From contig PTFA01000196.1 in the NCBI GenBank assembly GCA_003342895.1, forward strand, positions 376,053-440,052: a DNA stretch of 64,000 nucleotides. Direction: 5' to 3'. Each line of letters begins with the position of its first letter. The first letter of the stretch is position 1. The notes under the pieces were generated by a model. The model had not been told where the DNA came from. It saw nothing but the letters and a program-made list of their open reading frames with translations, and did not search any database. Below, piece by piece: positions 37,605-50,099 of the stretch. This DNA comes from Casuarius casuarius. Lineage: Eukaryota; Chordata; Aves; Casuariiformes; Casuariidae. Both the position numbers and the translations under genes were made by a program.

Positions 37605-40600
37605 ATGATGTGATAGGAGCCCCCTTTTCCCCTCACGGACATATCCACATAAAACCAGTGTGTATTTAGACTGGTTTAGTAGTGTTCACATTCATTGAAA
37701 AACCTCACTGGGAGTGATCATCAAATCCAACCAAGAATGTTCTGCCTCCAGCTTCGGTACAGCTATACACTCCAAACATCTTTCTAAAATATGGTGCTCT
37801 ACAAGGGTTCTGATGTATGAATTTTGGTGATCATTTTATTAGTGGATGCCTTCTACTGTTCCAGTTTCATTATACTGGGGTAGTATTAAGAGTTTCTATT
37901 TACAGTACTCTGTGCTTGTGTAGCTCTTGTGCTGCTTTAGCATAGTGTAGGTGAACATGGAGGGAAAAGCATTGAATGAGTCTGCTACAATGCTAAGTTG
38001 AGAGAAACATGATACATTTTTAGCACTTTCCCTATTGTTGCGTTTTACTTTTCCCTACTTATCAAAGCCATTGATGCAAGGGAATGCTTTAGTATTAACT
38101 GACATTCAGGCAATGCAGAGAGCTGGTTACATTACCAGCCTCTGAGAGGACTTATATTACCATGGTGCATTAAATGCATCTCTTAATGTTTTTTTTGTCT
38201 TTGTTTTTACTTCCAGGTACCTGGGTTGGCTACTAGTCTAGTTTAAAAGGCAGGATGAATGGACCTACAGGAAGCGCTGTAAGCACTCGTATGAACTCTA
38301 GGGGCTGTCTCTGGAAAAAAAAATACAGTGTTTATTGCAAAACACAGCATAGTGGAATAAGTCTATTTTGAATGTTTGATGTTTTAAAAAAAGAAAAAGA
38401 AATCAAAACAGATAAGAAAGCAAGTGGTAGCACTATACTCAGCTTAATAGGCAGTATTTTCCCTGGGCAAACTTTAAAGTAAAATGAAAAATGTTTGTGG
38501 GGTTTGGGTTTTTTTAGCTTCTATTTATTCTTCTTTTAAGTAATATAGGTGTGATTTCTAATTCTGAAGAAAATAGTCTAGTGTCATCATTCTCCAGGGA
38601 GCATGTATGGTGCTATAGTCAGTTGTGATTTAGAGTTACTTGCCACTCAGTAACTAATAAGCTGCCTCAAATCATGTTTCGTCTTTGTCCCAAAAGTAGC
38701 CACAGTGAGGCCTGTCAGGTTCTGGAAAGAGGCTGTGATCTAGCCTGTTATTTTGTACCTTTTGCTACATGACATTATGAAGGACTAAATCTGTATACTT
38801 TTTAAACTATTTCAGGTGCAGCTGTTGTACTTTATGTACCAGAAAATGTACAATTTTTTTTGTATGGCATGATTTTTTTATGCATCAACTTTGCTACACA
38901 TAGAGGGATAACGAGATTTGCATATCACTTATTCCATTTAAGAAGTTAGAACACTTGGCTTTATCAAAGATGTCAGTATTGTGTGCTTACATTGCATTCC
39001 CTTTAAAAAAAAAAAAAAATCTTTTTCCATTAAATCTGAAATGAAGAGGTCATAGAAATATTCTAGGATCCTAGAATATGAGTCCAAACGCCATGCAAGA
39101 AATACTCTTTCTATGTATTCCGAGGGCCCAAAATGTGATTTTTACAAATGTATCACTTTAGTGTCATGATCTGAAGCAGTGATTTTAAGTTAAGCTCTAG
39201 TTGGCATGTTGAGTTGAATCCTGGAAGGTTCTCCTTTAATGTCTGTATGTTAAACTTACGTCGTTGTCTTTTGCTAGGCCTTCCAAAAGTTGTGCTGTAT
39301 TTTCTTGGATGATAACTTTTCACTTTCTCTTCTGTTTCATGTTGGGTGGACAGCATTCTTTCTCTAGAATGTTTAAGGCTTTCTGTAAAACCACACTATG
39401 GATTCAGAATTTTACCAGCTTCTGCTTAAAGCTTTGAGCCCTCTCTGATAAGTTGATTTAATGGTGAGTTTCTTGAAAGGCTTCCTGAGTCCGAAGGCCT
39501 GCGGTGTATTTAATTGATAAATGAACCGAATGGATCATGGTGAATGGTAGTAGAGAGAGGTCCGTTTTTCAGTCTGCTCTTTAATGGACTACGTTACTTC
39601 TGCCAGGGGTAACATGAACCAGTTATTACTAATGCAAAGCAACAGAGACATTTTATTCAAAACTTCAGCCAGCTGGATTATGCCTTAATTTAAGCCACTG
39701 TATAAGTATGTATACTAAACATCTATTTAAAATAAGAAAATAAACCTATGTTTAAATGATGGACTTGACAAATAGCAGGAAAAAACGTTTGGAGACTGAC
39801 TCAAAGTTTTATGGGTTTTTTTTTGTCTTGACTGTCTTTCAGTCATAGTGCTATTGGGAATAGGTTTTTTTATATCCTTAAAAGCCAGTAGTTTCTTTTT
39901 GATGATTGTGAAGTACTAAGTTTTATCATCATCTTGAAATATGCATTTTAACACTTGTTCTCATCTGATGTAATGTGTATTAGGAAACAATTTATTTCTC
40001 AAGTTGTTTATAATTAAAATGGAAGAATTCAAAACACTGATTAACTTGCAAGCATTTAGCAGTCACTTTGCTCACATTGTATTTTAGATTGGTGTGCTTG
40101 GAGCATAAGCTTTACCTTATGTTTCTGAGAGTTTTCCATCTATTTTTTTAAGTGTAATTTTCACCAACTACAAAGATCAATGTGGAAAAAGCAATGGCTA
40201 CTTAGTATGCTAGTGCAATACCTCCAGTTGAAGTATGTGAACTGAGTTATATACTTTGACTATTCCAGTACTGTACAAATCAGGTGACCCTAGTGCACCC
40301 ATTTGGCTGCGACTGTTTGGACCCTGATCCTGCTCAGTTCAATCACTTCCATCAAAAAACAAGGCTGTGCTTTTTTGTTTTTCAGAAACCTCCCTGATCA
40401 GCTTAATGTAAAACCTAATGTTGTGTAGGAAAAGATGAAGAGATGCAGTTGATTATAATTTTATTTGGTGATTGCAGACATATGTCCCACACCAAACTTA
40501 CTTTAAAAGAAGTCTTTGAACGTTGATGCGCTTCTTGTTTACATCTTTCATATACTAAGTCTTTAGCTGACGATCTAAAGATTCAAGAATAAAGAATCTA

Positions 40601-40611
40601 CTTCTGAAAAC
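37605..40611 (+). other. SPPL2B 3' UTR (probable extent)
   Basis: About 3 kb of AT-rich sequence without exons follows the SPPL2B stop. Candidate signals are AATAAA at 39739-39744 and a stronger AATAAA at 40588-40593, followed by the GT-rich stretch TTGTATGTGTT. The end is inferred from that signal; a further AATAAA at 41601-41606 could serve a longer form. Confidence 0.5.
40588..40593 (+). terminator. Probable distal poly(A) signal of SPPL2B
   Basis: AATAAA with a GT-rich downstream element about 20 bases later. It is the best-formed polyadenylation context on the plus strand after the SPPL2B stop. Confidence 0.5.
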
Positions 40612-41989
40612 TTGTATGTGTTCAAGTAAAGCATTTGTAGTCCAAAAGGGGAAAAAAAATGCTTGCTTTGGGCTATCACAGTAGCGATGGTCAGATTCTT
40701 TCCTGGTTCTGAAATTGCAAAATTGCAGTCAGTGTGTCAGCTCAAGTTGTTGGTTCTCTTGAAGGGTTGCACACATACAGCTGAAGGTAGAATGTAAACT
40801 GGAAGACTTTGACTAATGCTGACAAGTGAGAGAGAAGTACTCTAAACCCTCTTCTACTTTGTGGGATTCTTTTTTCGCTAGTCGCAAATGAAGAGCATTT
40901 TAAACAAAATACTTGGGGGGGAGAAATGTATCCTGCTTTTATTAATGGCAGTAAAAAAGAGCATATCCACGTATGTAAGAATTAAACTTGTGAAAATACT
41001 TTGTGTCTTTTGGAATCTAAGTTTAGATGTAACAGAAAATATGCAGCATGGTGTCCTTTCCAAAAGAATTGTCCACATATCTAACAGAAATCTTCATTTA
41101 GATTACTGTTGGTTTAATTTTTTTTATTTTTCAACTTTTATATAAACCATACCTAATCTCTTGGATTTTTTTAGCTGATGCCTTGATCTCAGATGATCAT
41201 TCAAGACTTTTTCAGAAGCTCTTCTCTTCTTACAGTAGCCCTCAGTCTGTCTGTCCTCTCTTTTGCCTCGTGGTTGAGTAGTGGATGTATTTTTTTTCTT
41301 GCACTACACTGAATGTTTAGGATGTAAGGCCCAATAATATCTCTAATGAAAGCTTTAATGTTTATTAGTAAACAAAGTGGAACATTTTGTTTATGCTTGC
41401 ATCATTTGCAATGTTATTTTTAGTATATTCCTATGTAAATAAGCTGGCAGCAGTAATATGCAGCTATTGCATATTGACATACTGATACCTTACAAATCAC
41501 ATTGGCACAAGAGTTTCAGATATAGACGTTCCTGCAGATCCAAGCTTTTGTGCAAAGGTAGTGCCTTTTTCTGTGACAAATATAATCCCAGATGTTTTAA
41601 AATAAAATCTGTGTAAGGGCTACACATCCAGAAAAATGGGGACATTCTTAAAGTCTGGCAGAGAACAAAGTATGATCAGAGGTCTAGAAAACATCAGCTG
41701 AAAGAAAAGATTAAGCTTTTAGGTATTTAATCTAGAACATGGTTTTCCAGCTGGCCAACATGAAATGAAGCATGGAGTCATGCTAACAAGTTCTTTGGCT
41801 TTTTTTGTTTAGGCTGTATGCCAACGCTGCTAAGAAGCATGGAGAGGGAGAGGATAAGAAAAAAGTGAAGGTGACTCAGGAAGAGTGAGGAGACACCGAC
41901 ATGGTGGAACAAGTAGAAAAAGAATGGCAGCAGAAGAGCTTGCTCCAGATAGGTCTAAAGCCACTAGTCCAAGGAGAAGACTTAGAGGG

Positions 41990-42215
41990 ATGCAAGACAA
42001 ACATCCTAAAATTTGAAAAACTACTGCAAATTGGGAGAAAAATTTTCTTTTTCCATTAGGGATGGCGTTACAGTTAATAGACTTAAATTACAGCAAGGGA
42101 ATTTTAGGGCTGACGGTAGAAAAGTCTCCGTAAGAATGGCTAACCACTGGAGTAGATTGCCTAGGAAGCAATGAAACTTCCATCATGGAATGTTTTAAAA
42201 AACAAGAGAATTATT
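41990..42215 (+). mobile_element. Ancient CR1-like 3' fragment
   Basis: Diverged but ordered similarity to the sense CR1 tail: TTAGACTTAAATTACAGCAAGG-type sequence near 42080, then AACCACTGGAGTAGATTGCC, and AATGAAACTTCCATCATGGA. The terminal repeats are lost and the left edge is uncertain. Confidence 0.5.
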
Positions 42216-45200
42216 TCTCAGGATAGTGTTCTTATTCCTGCCCCGCAGCAGAGGCTGTAGGTGTACTCTGAGGTTCTGTCTGTTCTAGCTTATCAAGTCA
42301 GGACAAGGGCACAGGCTCAAGCACTGGCCCATGATCATCTGTAGTGTTTAACTGTTAAAAATGGTCCATAGAATTACTCTAGTACAGGCCAGATAGCACC
42401 AGCCTGGACAGGCAGATAGTATGGGGCAGGGCTATTTCCAGTGCACGATGTCACTGAGATCATCCTGTTCTGAGAGCAAAGGATTTAACCATATGGACAT
42501 GAACCATGCTATGCCACTTGCATCAGGTGGCAGAGAACAAGCCCTGGCCTGCTTTTCCTGTACAGATGTAGCCTAAGGGTCAAGCTTTCTATGAGTCAAT
42601 GCCATCATAGCCTGAACTTTTCCTTGCAGCAGTCAGTTTGTATCTTATGAGTGCTTTAACGGAGTTATGCAAGGCAGCATTTAAGAAAACAGTGTGGTTA
42701 ACAATTCAGATCTTGCATTGCAAAGACCTTTCTCTGCTAATGTAAAGATAATGGTAAATCCTCTAGAAAGAAACCACATCAAAGCACATGTTGATTAGAC
42801 CTGGTGCTCTTTCTACTGTGATAATATTTTTTTAATGTGTCTTTGATTGCATTGGATGTTTCTAGCACCCTGCAAGGTTTTCAGAACTGGATGGCCTTGT
42901 GAACTACCAGAGGCTTCCTTTGGCACTGGAACAAGAGAATTGTCTCTTCACTGATCCTCTATAGCTTATGCATTCATAACTTACATTATTCTGGGAGGAT
43001 CTTTCATCTTTGCATTTTCCTTCTCTGGTATTTCAAGCAAATGTTCAGATTAAGGGGAGGGAGGATGAGTTTCTGCCATCTGTGTATTAGTAGCAGTTAA
43101 CAATAGGTCTCATGTTTATGATATAGTAATCATTTATATCCATAGTGAAATTCTTGAGAGCACCGTATTCTGTAGAGCATGCAGGAATGATCATAAGTGT
43201 GGTCAGCACTGATCTATCACTCTGAGCACTATAAAAATTATGTAGCCATGGATTGGTCCAGGGAAGGGTTTGATGATAAACAATGCCCTTAAATTTGATT
43301 TCCTCAAATCAGGAACTAGTACCTTTTGTACAGAGTCATCTATAATTTCAGGAATTAGTAGAAGACTTGGCTTGGTGTAATGCAGTAACTCAGGAGGTCC
43401 CTCTCAGTCCTGTTTTCCCAGCAGCTCTTGGGAATAGTGCTGTTTTTGGTCCACCAGGACCCAAGGATACCAAGTGCATGTGCTGCTTGGGATGATTTGG
43501 AGCTGTGTTTCCCAGCTGAAGACAGCAATACAATTTATCACATTTATCATGATATCGTTCTGCATATTAGCATTTCCCCTCTTTGCCAAGTTTAGCTCCA
43601 TGCAGCAAAACTTCATCCAGTTTTTAGTTTCAGGAAAGCTCTGAGATGATTTGTAGGCTAGAAAATCTTGATTATCTGTTTTCCGCTGATACACTCATGC
43701 TCTGTGTTGAGACTTTGGGTGTTTAATGTAAAAATATATTGGTTAGATGAAAATATGAAGAGATGTGGTAAATGAGCTAATCATAGCTTCTTAGACAATT
43801 AATGATTGGAGCTTGTACAGTGCCCTGCACTGCCAGATAAATAGCACCTAATAGTCAAATACTGCTGAAAGACTTCGGTACTGTAAGAGTAGGTGCTTGT
43901 CGTGAACAGCAGTGCCCTACCTGTGCAGTCAGTTCAGTGGTGCTTCTGGAAGACTAGCTCTTCAGCACTGTTGATTATACACAAGAGTCATAACTGAGAT
44001 GGTTTCCATACAATAATCCTTTTCTTAATCAGAAATTTGTAAAGGATAAAAATACCTCTTTTCATCTTAAAGGTGTAGCTGTAGTCCAGAAAATGCTATA
44101 AAGTGGCCACTTCTCCATTGTGAAATCAAGCTTTAAATAGCTTCTATGCTAAGAAGATGATGTGACAGGAACACAATCCTTCACATGCGTTTTCCACAGC
44201 AAGAAACAAGCAGATTTTTTCTGGTTCTGCTCTGACTGAAGTTGGTCCAGTTAATGTTCAACAAAAATTTCAAAACAGTGGTTCAGGTTTAGTTTAAAGA
44301 AAGAAAGATAATGGTCAGACTCTCTTCTCTGTCGCTGATATGGAATGCTTTAAAAAAAAAAAAAAAAAAAGTCACAGATATGGCCACTGACTAACTTGTG
44401 AGCAAGCCTGTGTGGGGAGATAGTTTCCCCCCTCCCCGCCCCCTTCTCTTCTCCCAAACTGCCAGTTCATGGTTGTCTGCACGTGCTGGTGCACGTGTCC
44501 TTGTCACTTGTCCTCTCTGGCAGGCTTTTAATTCTCAAACTTTCGTAGATCCAGCTCAAGCTTTGGGAGAGCAAAAGTCTCTTCTTCATAATGTATTCTG
44601 GTGTTATCTGTTTCATAGTGCACTCCCAGAGCTACCTGCTAAGCCCACCGACGCTGAAAAAAGTGCAATTGGGTATCGGTCAGCATTGCCCAGCCTGACG
44701 GCTCGATCGCATTGCGTTCGTTACATGGGGGAGCTGCATTTCAACACTTCAGATGAATCTTTTTGATCCTAGAAGTCATACAAAGTATGAGCTCCACTAC
44801 TTTGTCTGGCCACATATGAAAGCAAGAACACTTTTAAAGAAAAATACAGATGGTCAGCTCGTTATTTTTAACCATGTTCCTTCAGCTTCTTCATCCAGTC
44901 GGGTGCCAGAGGAACTGGGGACCTAGTAACGTTTTTTCAAACAGCACTTGCACGTTGCTCGTTGTTAGTGCTAGTTTACTAAAAGTAAACTAATGCTGCT
45001 TTGTATGTGGATCAGATGGGAGCTTGTAGGCTAAAATTTAGAGCAATATCAAGAGGATTTATGCGATGAGAGTAAGATACATTTGTTTAATGCTTATATC
45101 TTGGACGCTTGATAGTAGCTGCTTTTAGGGTGATGACTTATTCTTGGGAGGTAGCCTAATCCTTTATAAGTAGAATCGTTTTAAATGTCTGATGTCTTTG

Positions 45201-48200
45201 TGGAAGGACTTTGTAGTAATGTTCAAATAATAGTATATAAGCTAGTGTTATGAAGACTGCAAACTCTAAAGGTTAATTTTAGTGCTCAGGAATGCATACA
45301 TCTAACTGCATATGTATTCATGAGAAATAAAACCTTTAAACTCTTGTTTTATACTGTGTTGAGAAGGTTTGTTATAATCCAAAAGCAGTGGTACATTTTT
45401 TTGCTATTTTAAATCCTGCTATGCAGTTTGGCCCCTTAATTAAAAAAAAAAAAAAAAGCTAAGAGGGTTGGCCAGCATAGAAAGACCGTGGCATTAAAAA
45501 CTCTGTTCAAGTATTTTTCCTGCACATTAAGTGCTATCGCCACATGTGCTGAAACTGTGGAAATGCAGTGCAGGTGAGACCTAAAGAACCATGAATTTCA
45601 CTTCTCTCAAAGATGTAGTCATCAATAGGTGCATTTTGCTGTAGGTGTTGAGTATGCTGATAAAATGAATATCCTTCACAATTTTATCTTGCATATCTCA
45701 TATACCTTGTCACTAATCAGTTAATCACACATGCCGTGCATTTTAGTTTCACAGTTTTAATTCACTGAATTAATTGCTGAATTTTAGACAGCTTTATGTG
45801 AATAAGGTAATTCTCTCCCTGCTCAAGTGCAGACTGTAGAAGGTGCAGTATTTGCTAGATGAATTCCAAAATTGGTGCATGGTATCTACAAGGATAGATA
45901 AATGAGTCTAATTTTGAGAGTGGTATCTATGATACAAGTAAAGTTGTTTGTTTGCAAATTGTAATAAAGAACTAAACATTTCATGTTACTTATCTTTCTA
46001 TGCTGACAATAGCATAGAGCTGTTGCAAAGACCAAGGGAAAGAAGTGTCTTTTCCAATTAGTAAAAGCCACTTCTGGTTTATACTTCCAAAACTTTAGGT
46101 CTTAACTGTAATACTTGCCTCAGATCTTCAGTCTGGGTGTTTTTTTCTACCATGTGTCTATGTATCTCTTCATGATTTTGAAATCAGCCACTCCTTCTGG
46201 CTGAATTACAGCCTTGTATCTAATTGCACATCTTATCAGAATACACATTCTTATATATGTAAATGCATTGTAGTACATAGCATTTCCAGGGATCAAATGT
46301 AGCTTTGTTTCTTCCTTCCATGATGTAACACAGGACAAATTCAATGTCAAAATAATCAGTGGGGAAAAGGAATGTTAGGACAACAGGTGAGAACTACCCC
46401 AAGCGTTTTTGCAGAGTGAATTTTTTGTTTTGTGTGAAAAGATACGGTGAAAGAAAACAAACTTGAAAATGACTTGACTGTGTGCTGGTCCAACTGAAAT
46501 TGCAGTGTTTTTCTCTGTTTTGCTTTTAAAGAACAATGCACTTTACTTTTCTTTAGCCTGCTTCCATTTACAAATGTAAACATTTTCTAAAACTGTAAAA
46601 TAAAGATACTTAATTTTTGAACTGAATTCTACTATTTTGAATCCATTACATTTGAAGTCCATTTGTTTAGTTCATTTCATTCTTTGCTGTATAACGTTAT
46701 AAAGCATCTTTTCGGATTTAAAAAATAGCTACTGTCATGCTTACATCTTGAGTTGGATTCCACTCAAAATTCTTTAAGCCCATCTGTGGTAGTTTCCAGT
46801 TTCTAGTCATACGCAAGACCGGATACCGAAAACATTGTTTCATATCCCTAGCAGTCTGCACAAATAATCTCTGATTCCTCTTCTGATTCTACCCTTGATG
46901 TGGTTATCGCGCTAATACAATCACTTATGATTGATCAGTCACATATTGTACTGCTGCTGCTGCTTGGGAAGGAAGGTGGTTACCAACAGGCCCTTCTTTA
47001 AAAAAATAAATCTCTACTGAATTAGAAGGCAAGTGATGGATGCGCCTGAGAATGGAATGAATGAAAGCAGGTACCTTTCCCCTCCATGTTGTTGTGTCTG
47101 TGCTTTTTAGTATGTCCTGCGATTCCCCCTTATGTATGCAATACATCTGAGAAGACAAAAATTGAGAAATTTCTTGTCTTACCTGGCTTTAAAAAAAAAA
47201 AAAATTGCAGCAAGACAAGCCTTTCTGTTCAGGCTGTTACTGGGGAATGAGGAGAAAGAGGGCTCAAAACCAGAAAGACCAGTTTTGCATTAGATAAAAG
47301 AAAGTCAGTATCATAGCAAAGATTCAGTCTGACCGCAAAGCTCATCCTAAGGCTTTTCTGCATTAGTTGAAACAGTAATTGGTGTTCTAGATTTAGACAT
47401 ATATCTGTATAGTAGAATAGAAATAGAATTAGCCTATTGAACATCTTATTTAAATTACAGAGGAGACTCTGAACTGCTGTTCTGAATTCTTACAATACAT
47501 CTGGCTCGTGGTTCTACTACCACTCCAGCACATGCATGAGCTGTTGATTATCTTAATTACTTTAAAAACATTTCGTAATTATCTTAAGTATGCACTAAAG
47601 ACCATCCTACGTGACCACTTCTGCTTCTGTAGGAACAGTTTCTGCTGANTATTTACAAGCCTCTTATCTATGTGCAGTTTGCCCAGCTTTGCAGCAAGAA
47701 CCGCTTAGGGCAGTCTCTGGAAGGAAGGGCCGGATTCTCCACCCAGGATGCTGATGACCACATTTAAGCAGAGGCATTTGTCTATGCACAGCAGATGCTG
47801 CCTGAAGGGAGTCTTCAGGGCAGTCTGAAATTCCCACCTGGAGAGCTCCTGCACCAATTACNCAAATACCTTCTTGTGAAGATTGCTAAGAGTTCAGTCA
47901 ATCACGTAGCTTCAATTCGGTTCTGTGTCTCACACCAGTCTATTATCTCATCTGTGCAGATAACTAGTGGGCAGTTACTGGACCACCCAGGAATTAATGA
48001 CTTAAGTGCACTAGGCATACCCACAAGGGCAGCCTTGATCCCCAGCTGCACCATTTGTAACTAAAAGACAGAGCTGAGTTTCCTACTTATAGCTCACTTA
48101 AGCTCCATAGCTCTTGCTGAAAATAATTCATCCAAAAGTAAGATGACCTGTGATTTTTTGTTTGTTTTCTTGTTTTAGAAGGGAAAAAGATTGACCTTCC

Positions 48201-49430
48201 TTTGTTCCTCTTCAGGTATCCACCAACATGTTCTCAAGGTTTTCAGCCCTGACGTGGTCAAGTATTTATGCATCCTCTGATAGNGCATAGTTACGTAGTC
48301 CAGGCATTCAAATGTTCCATGTTTTCCCTTGCTTAGAGCCCTTTTCTGCCTTGCCAACTGTCTTCTAGTTATCCTTCCCTGTCAGAGTATTTGGGCTTTC
48401 CAGCAGTGCACTTGGAAATTCTAAGAACTGTCTCTTACCAGCGCAGAAAAAATGCACTGGAAACGTGGCTCGAGGGTGGTGCTGCAGCATGATGTCTGTC
48501 TTCAGTGCATCAGAACAGGGCCTGATGTTAAAATAGTTCTTCATTTCTGATCAGTGGCCATAAACTTATTTTCTGTCCCTGCTCAGTTTCTCAGATTTTG
48601 AATCTAAAGCCAGGGAACTAGGACACAACCTTTGAACTTCACCTCCAGTTTTCCTATGTCCTTAGTAAAAATGCTTTCCAGGAATCAGAATGACAGGAAT
48701 CACAGGAATTTTAAATCCTTTAATTTAAAGCCCTCCTTGCTGTGCGTTTTGCACTTAGAAATTTTCTTTGCCATTGAAATAATTGTGTATTCTGTGGAAA
48801 GCTTTTTCCAGCAATCCAACCGTGTAACATAGCAAACCAGGTAAATGCTGTTAAAGGTGTTTAAATCCTTCCGATATGTCACTATTTTCCTGACTGTTGT
48901 GATGAAGTTCAAGTATTGAACTGGCCGAGTGCAGGGCTTGAGCTGTGCACTGTAGCAGCTTACGCAGCAAAGCTACNGCGAGCCCAGCTGCCCCCCAGCT
49001 TCTCCCCATCTGTTAAACACACCAGCTGCTAAAAATTTGCCATAAATGCTGAACCTGGTTAGAGCCCACAGTGTCAGAAGTGGCAATTGTGTGAGAACTG
49101 GCTGTTGAAGTGTCAAGCTGCAGACAAAAAATCAGGTTGAAAGCAAAAATCGTTCTTAATTCTTCNTGTGTCTTCGTCTTTTCAAGAGGTCTTCGCTTTA
49201 TGTGTGCACAGGACGATGTGGACATCTCCTTCGGGCAGAAATTTTGCTATATGTCATGCTAGCGAAATGCTACTGAGGTGAACGGAGTTGTACAGCAAAC
49301 TGCAGAAACCTTTCTATCGGCTGGAGAGAAGCTAGATCTCTGNCATTTTGGCTTGAGTTTCCAACACAGACAGCTAGGAAAAAAATGGTGCTTAAAAGCA
49401 GAGTCCAGTGAAGAAAAAAGAAAAGGGCTT
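42216..49430. other. Gene-poor interval downstream of SPPL2B
   Basis: No exon of a known gene was recognised on either strand. It holds poly(A) runs (near 44352, 45440 and 47190), further plus-strand AATAAA motifs at 45326-45331 and 46599-46604, and scattered single Ns from 47649 on. Open frames are short and lack recognisable domains. Confidence 0.5.
44352..44370. repeat. Poly(A) tract
   Basis: An uninterrupted run of about 18 As in the interval downstream of SPPL2B. No retrogene body was recognised beside it. Confidence 0.85.
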
Positions 49431-49492
49431 TCCAGGTGAGTGCTCTCTGCTGCTCAGCCTGCGCCTTTAAGCTCTGCAGGCAAAATCCCTGC

Positions 49493-49495
<3 letters not shown>

Positions 49496-49526
<31 letters not shown>
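49496..49526. repeat. Poly(C) tract of 31 bases
   Basis: An uninterrupted C run, that is, a G31 run on the minus strand. It produces proline- or glycine-only segments in overlapping open frames, which are therefore not evidence of coding. The length is likely inexact in the assembly. Confidence 0.95.
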
Positions 49527-49708
49527 AGCATCTCCCTCGGCAGCGCAGCCGGGCGGTCCCCGAGCGAGGAGAGCGCATGGGAGGGAGCGGACCTGGGGAG
49601 AAAGAGCTGTCTAGGGAAAAACACCCAGTGAGAAGAGGAAAAGCGAAGCAGGTGAGTTACTGCTACTTCTTAAGTCTAATTTCCTTAAAGGTATCAGCTT
49701 GCTTTGCT

Positions 49709-49741
49709 GGGATGGGATGGGATGGGAAGGGACGGGACGGG
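49709..49741 (+). repeat. GGGAT/GGGAC pentamer repeat, G-quadruplex motif
   Basis: Seven GGG tracts are separated by uniform two-base loops (AT, AT, AT, AA, AC, AC). Four tracts already satisfy the standard G-quadruplex pattern. It lies about 55 bases downstream of the candidate donor site at 49653. Confidence 0.9.
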
Positions 49742-50099
49742 ACAGTCTGCAGCTGCTCGGGTGCCTGCGCCCATCTCTGGGGGCTTCTCGCCCCGGTGGC
49801 TTCTCGCCCGCCCCGACTGCGCAGCGCAGACCTGTGCCCTGTGCTCCCAGCCATCCTGCGTGGTGCCGGCTTAGTGGGGTGGCTGCAAGGGCCGGTGCTC
49901 TCCTTGCTGCCCCTTTTCCTGCAGCGTTGGCCGGGGCTGGTCCTCTGCACCGTGGGATTTCCAGGGGGAANTGGGAATTTGCAGCAGCTGAATTCTCCCC
50001 CACGTTTGGGGAAGGACCTCCTGCTTCACTGGCTCCCAGAGAAAAGCTTGTTGCTAAAGTTATTGTGTGTTAACAGAAATGCCTAGCCTTTTATTTACA

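Larger units (their letters stand above)
49440..49990 (+). promoter_or_regulatory. GC-rich island, possible promoter or first exon
   Basis: GC content rises sharply here against AT-rich surroundings. The sequence GAAGCAG followed by GTGAGTTAC at 49646-49658 is a good donor site, so 49530-49652 could be an untranslated first exon on the plus strand, perhaps for TMPRSS9, whose first coding exon has a splice acceptor 34 bases before its ATG. No transcript evidence is available, and the (C)31 run and G-rich repeat could equally be plain low-complexity DNA. Confidence 0.25.

Noticed and set aside
41811..41888. Possible alternative SPPL2B C-terminal exon after an acceptor-like TTTGTTTAG
   Set aside because: The short Lys/Glu-rich peptide has no recognised match, lies beyond the best poly(A) signal, and leads into a decayed CR1-like fragment.
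44471..44502. Local repeat of a GCACGTG E-box-like motif (near 44480 and 44490)
   Set aside because: Two nearby copies of a common short motif in DNA without a recognised promoter; not above what chance could give.
49436..50086. Open frames of up to 216 codons with a polyproline or polyglycine segment
   Set aside because: The runs come from the (C)31 tract, the frames contain undefined residues from Ns, and no known domain is visible.
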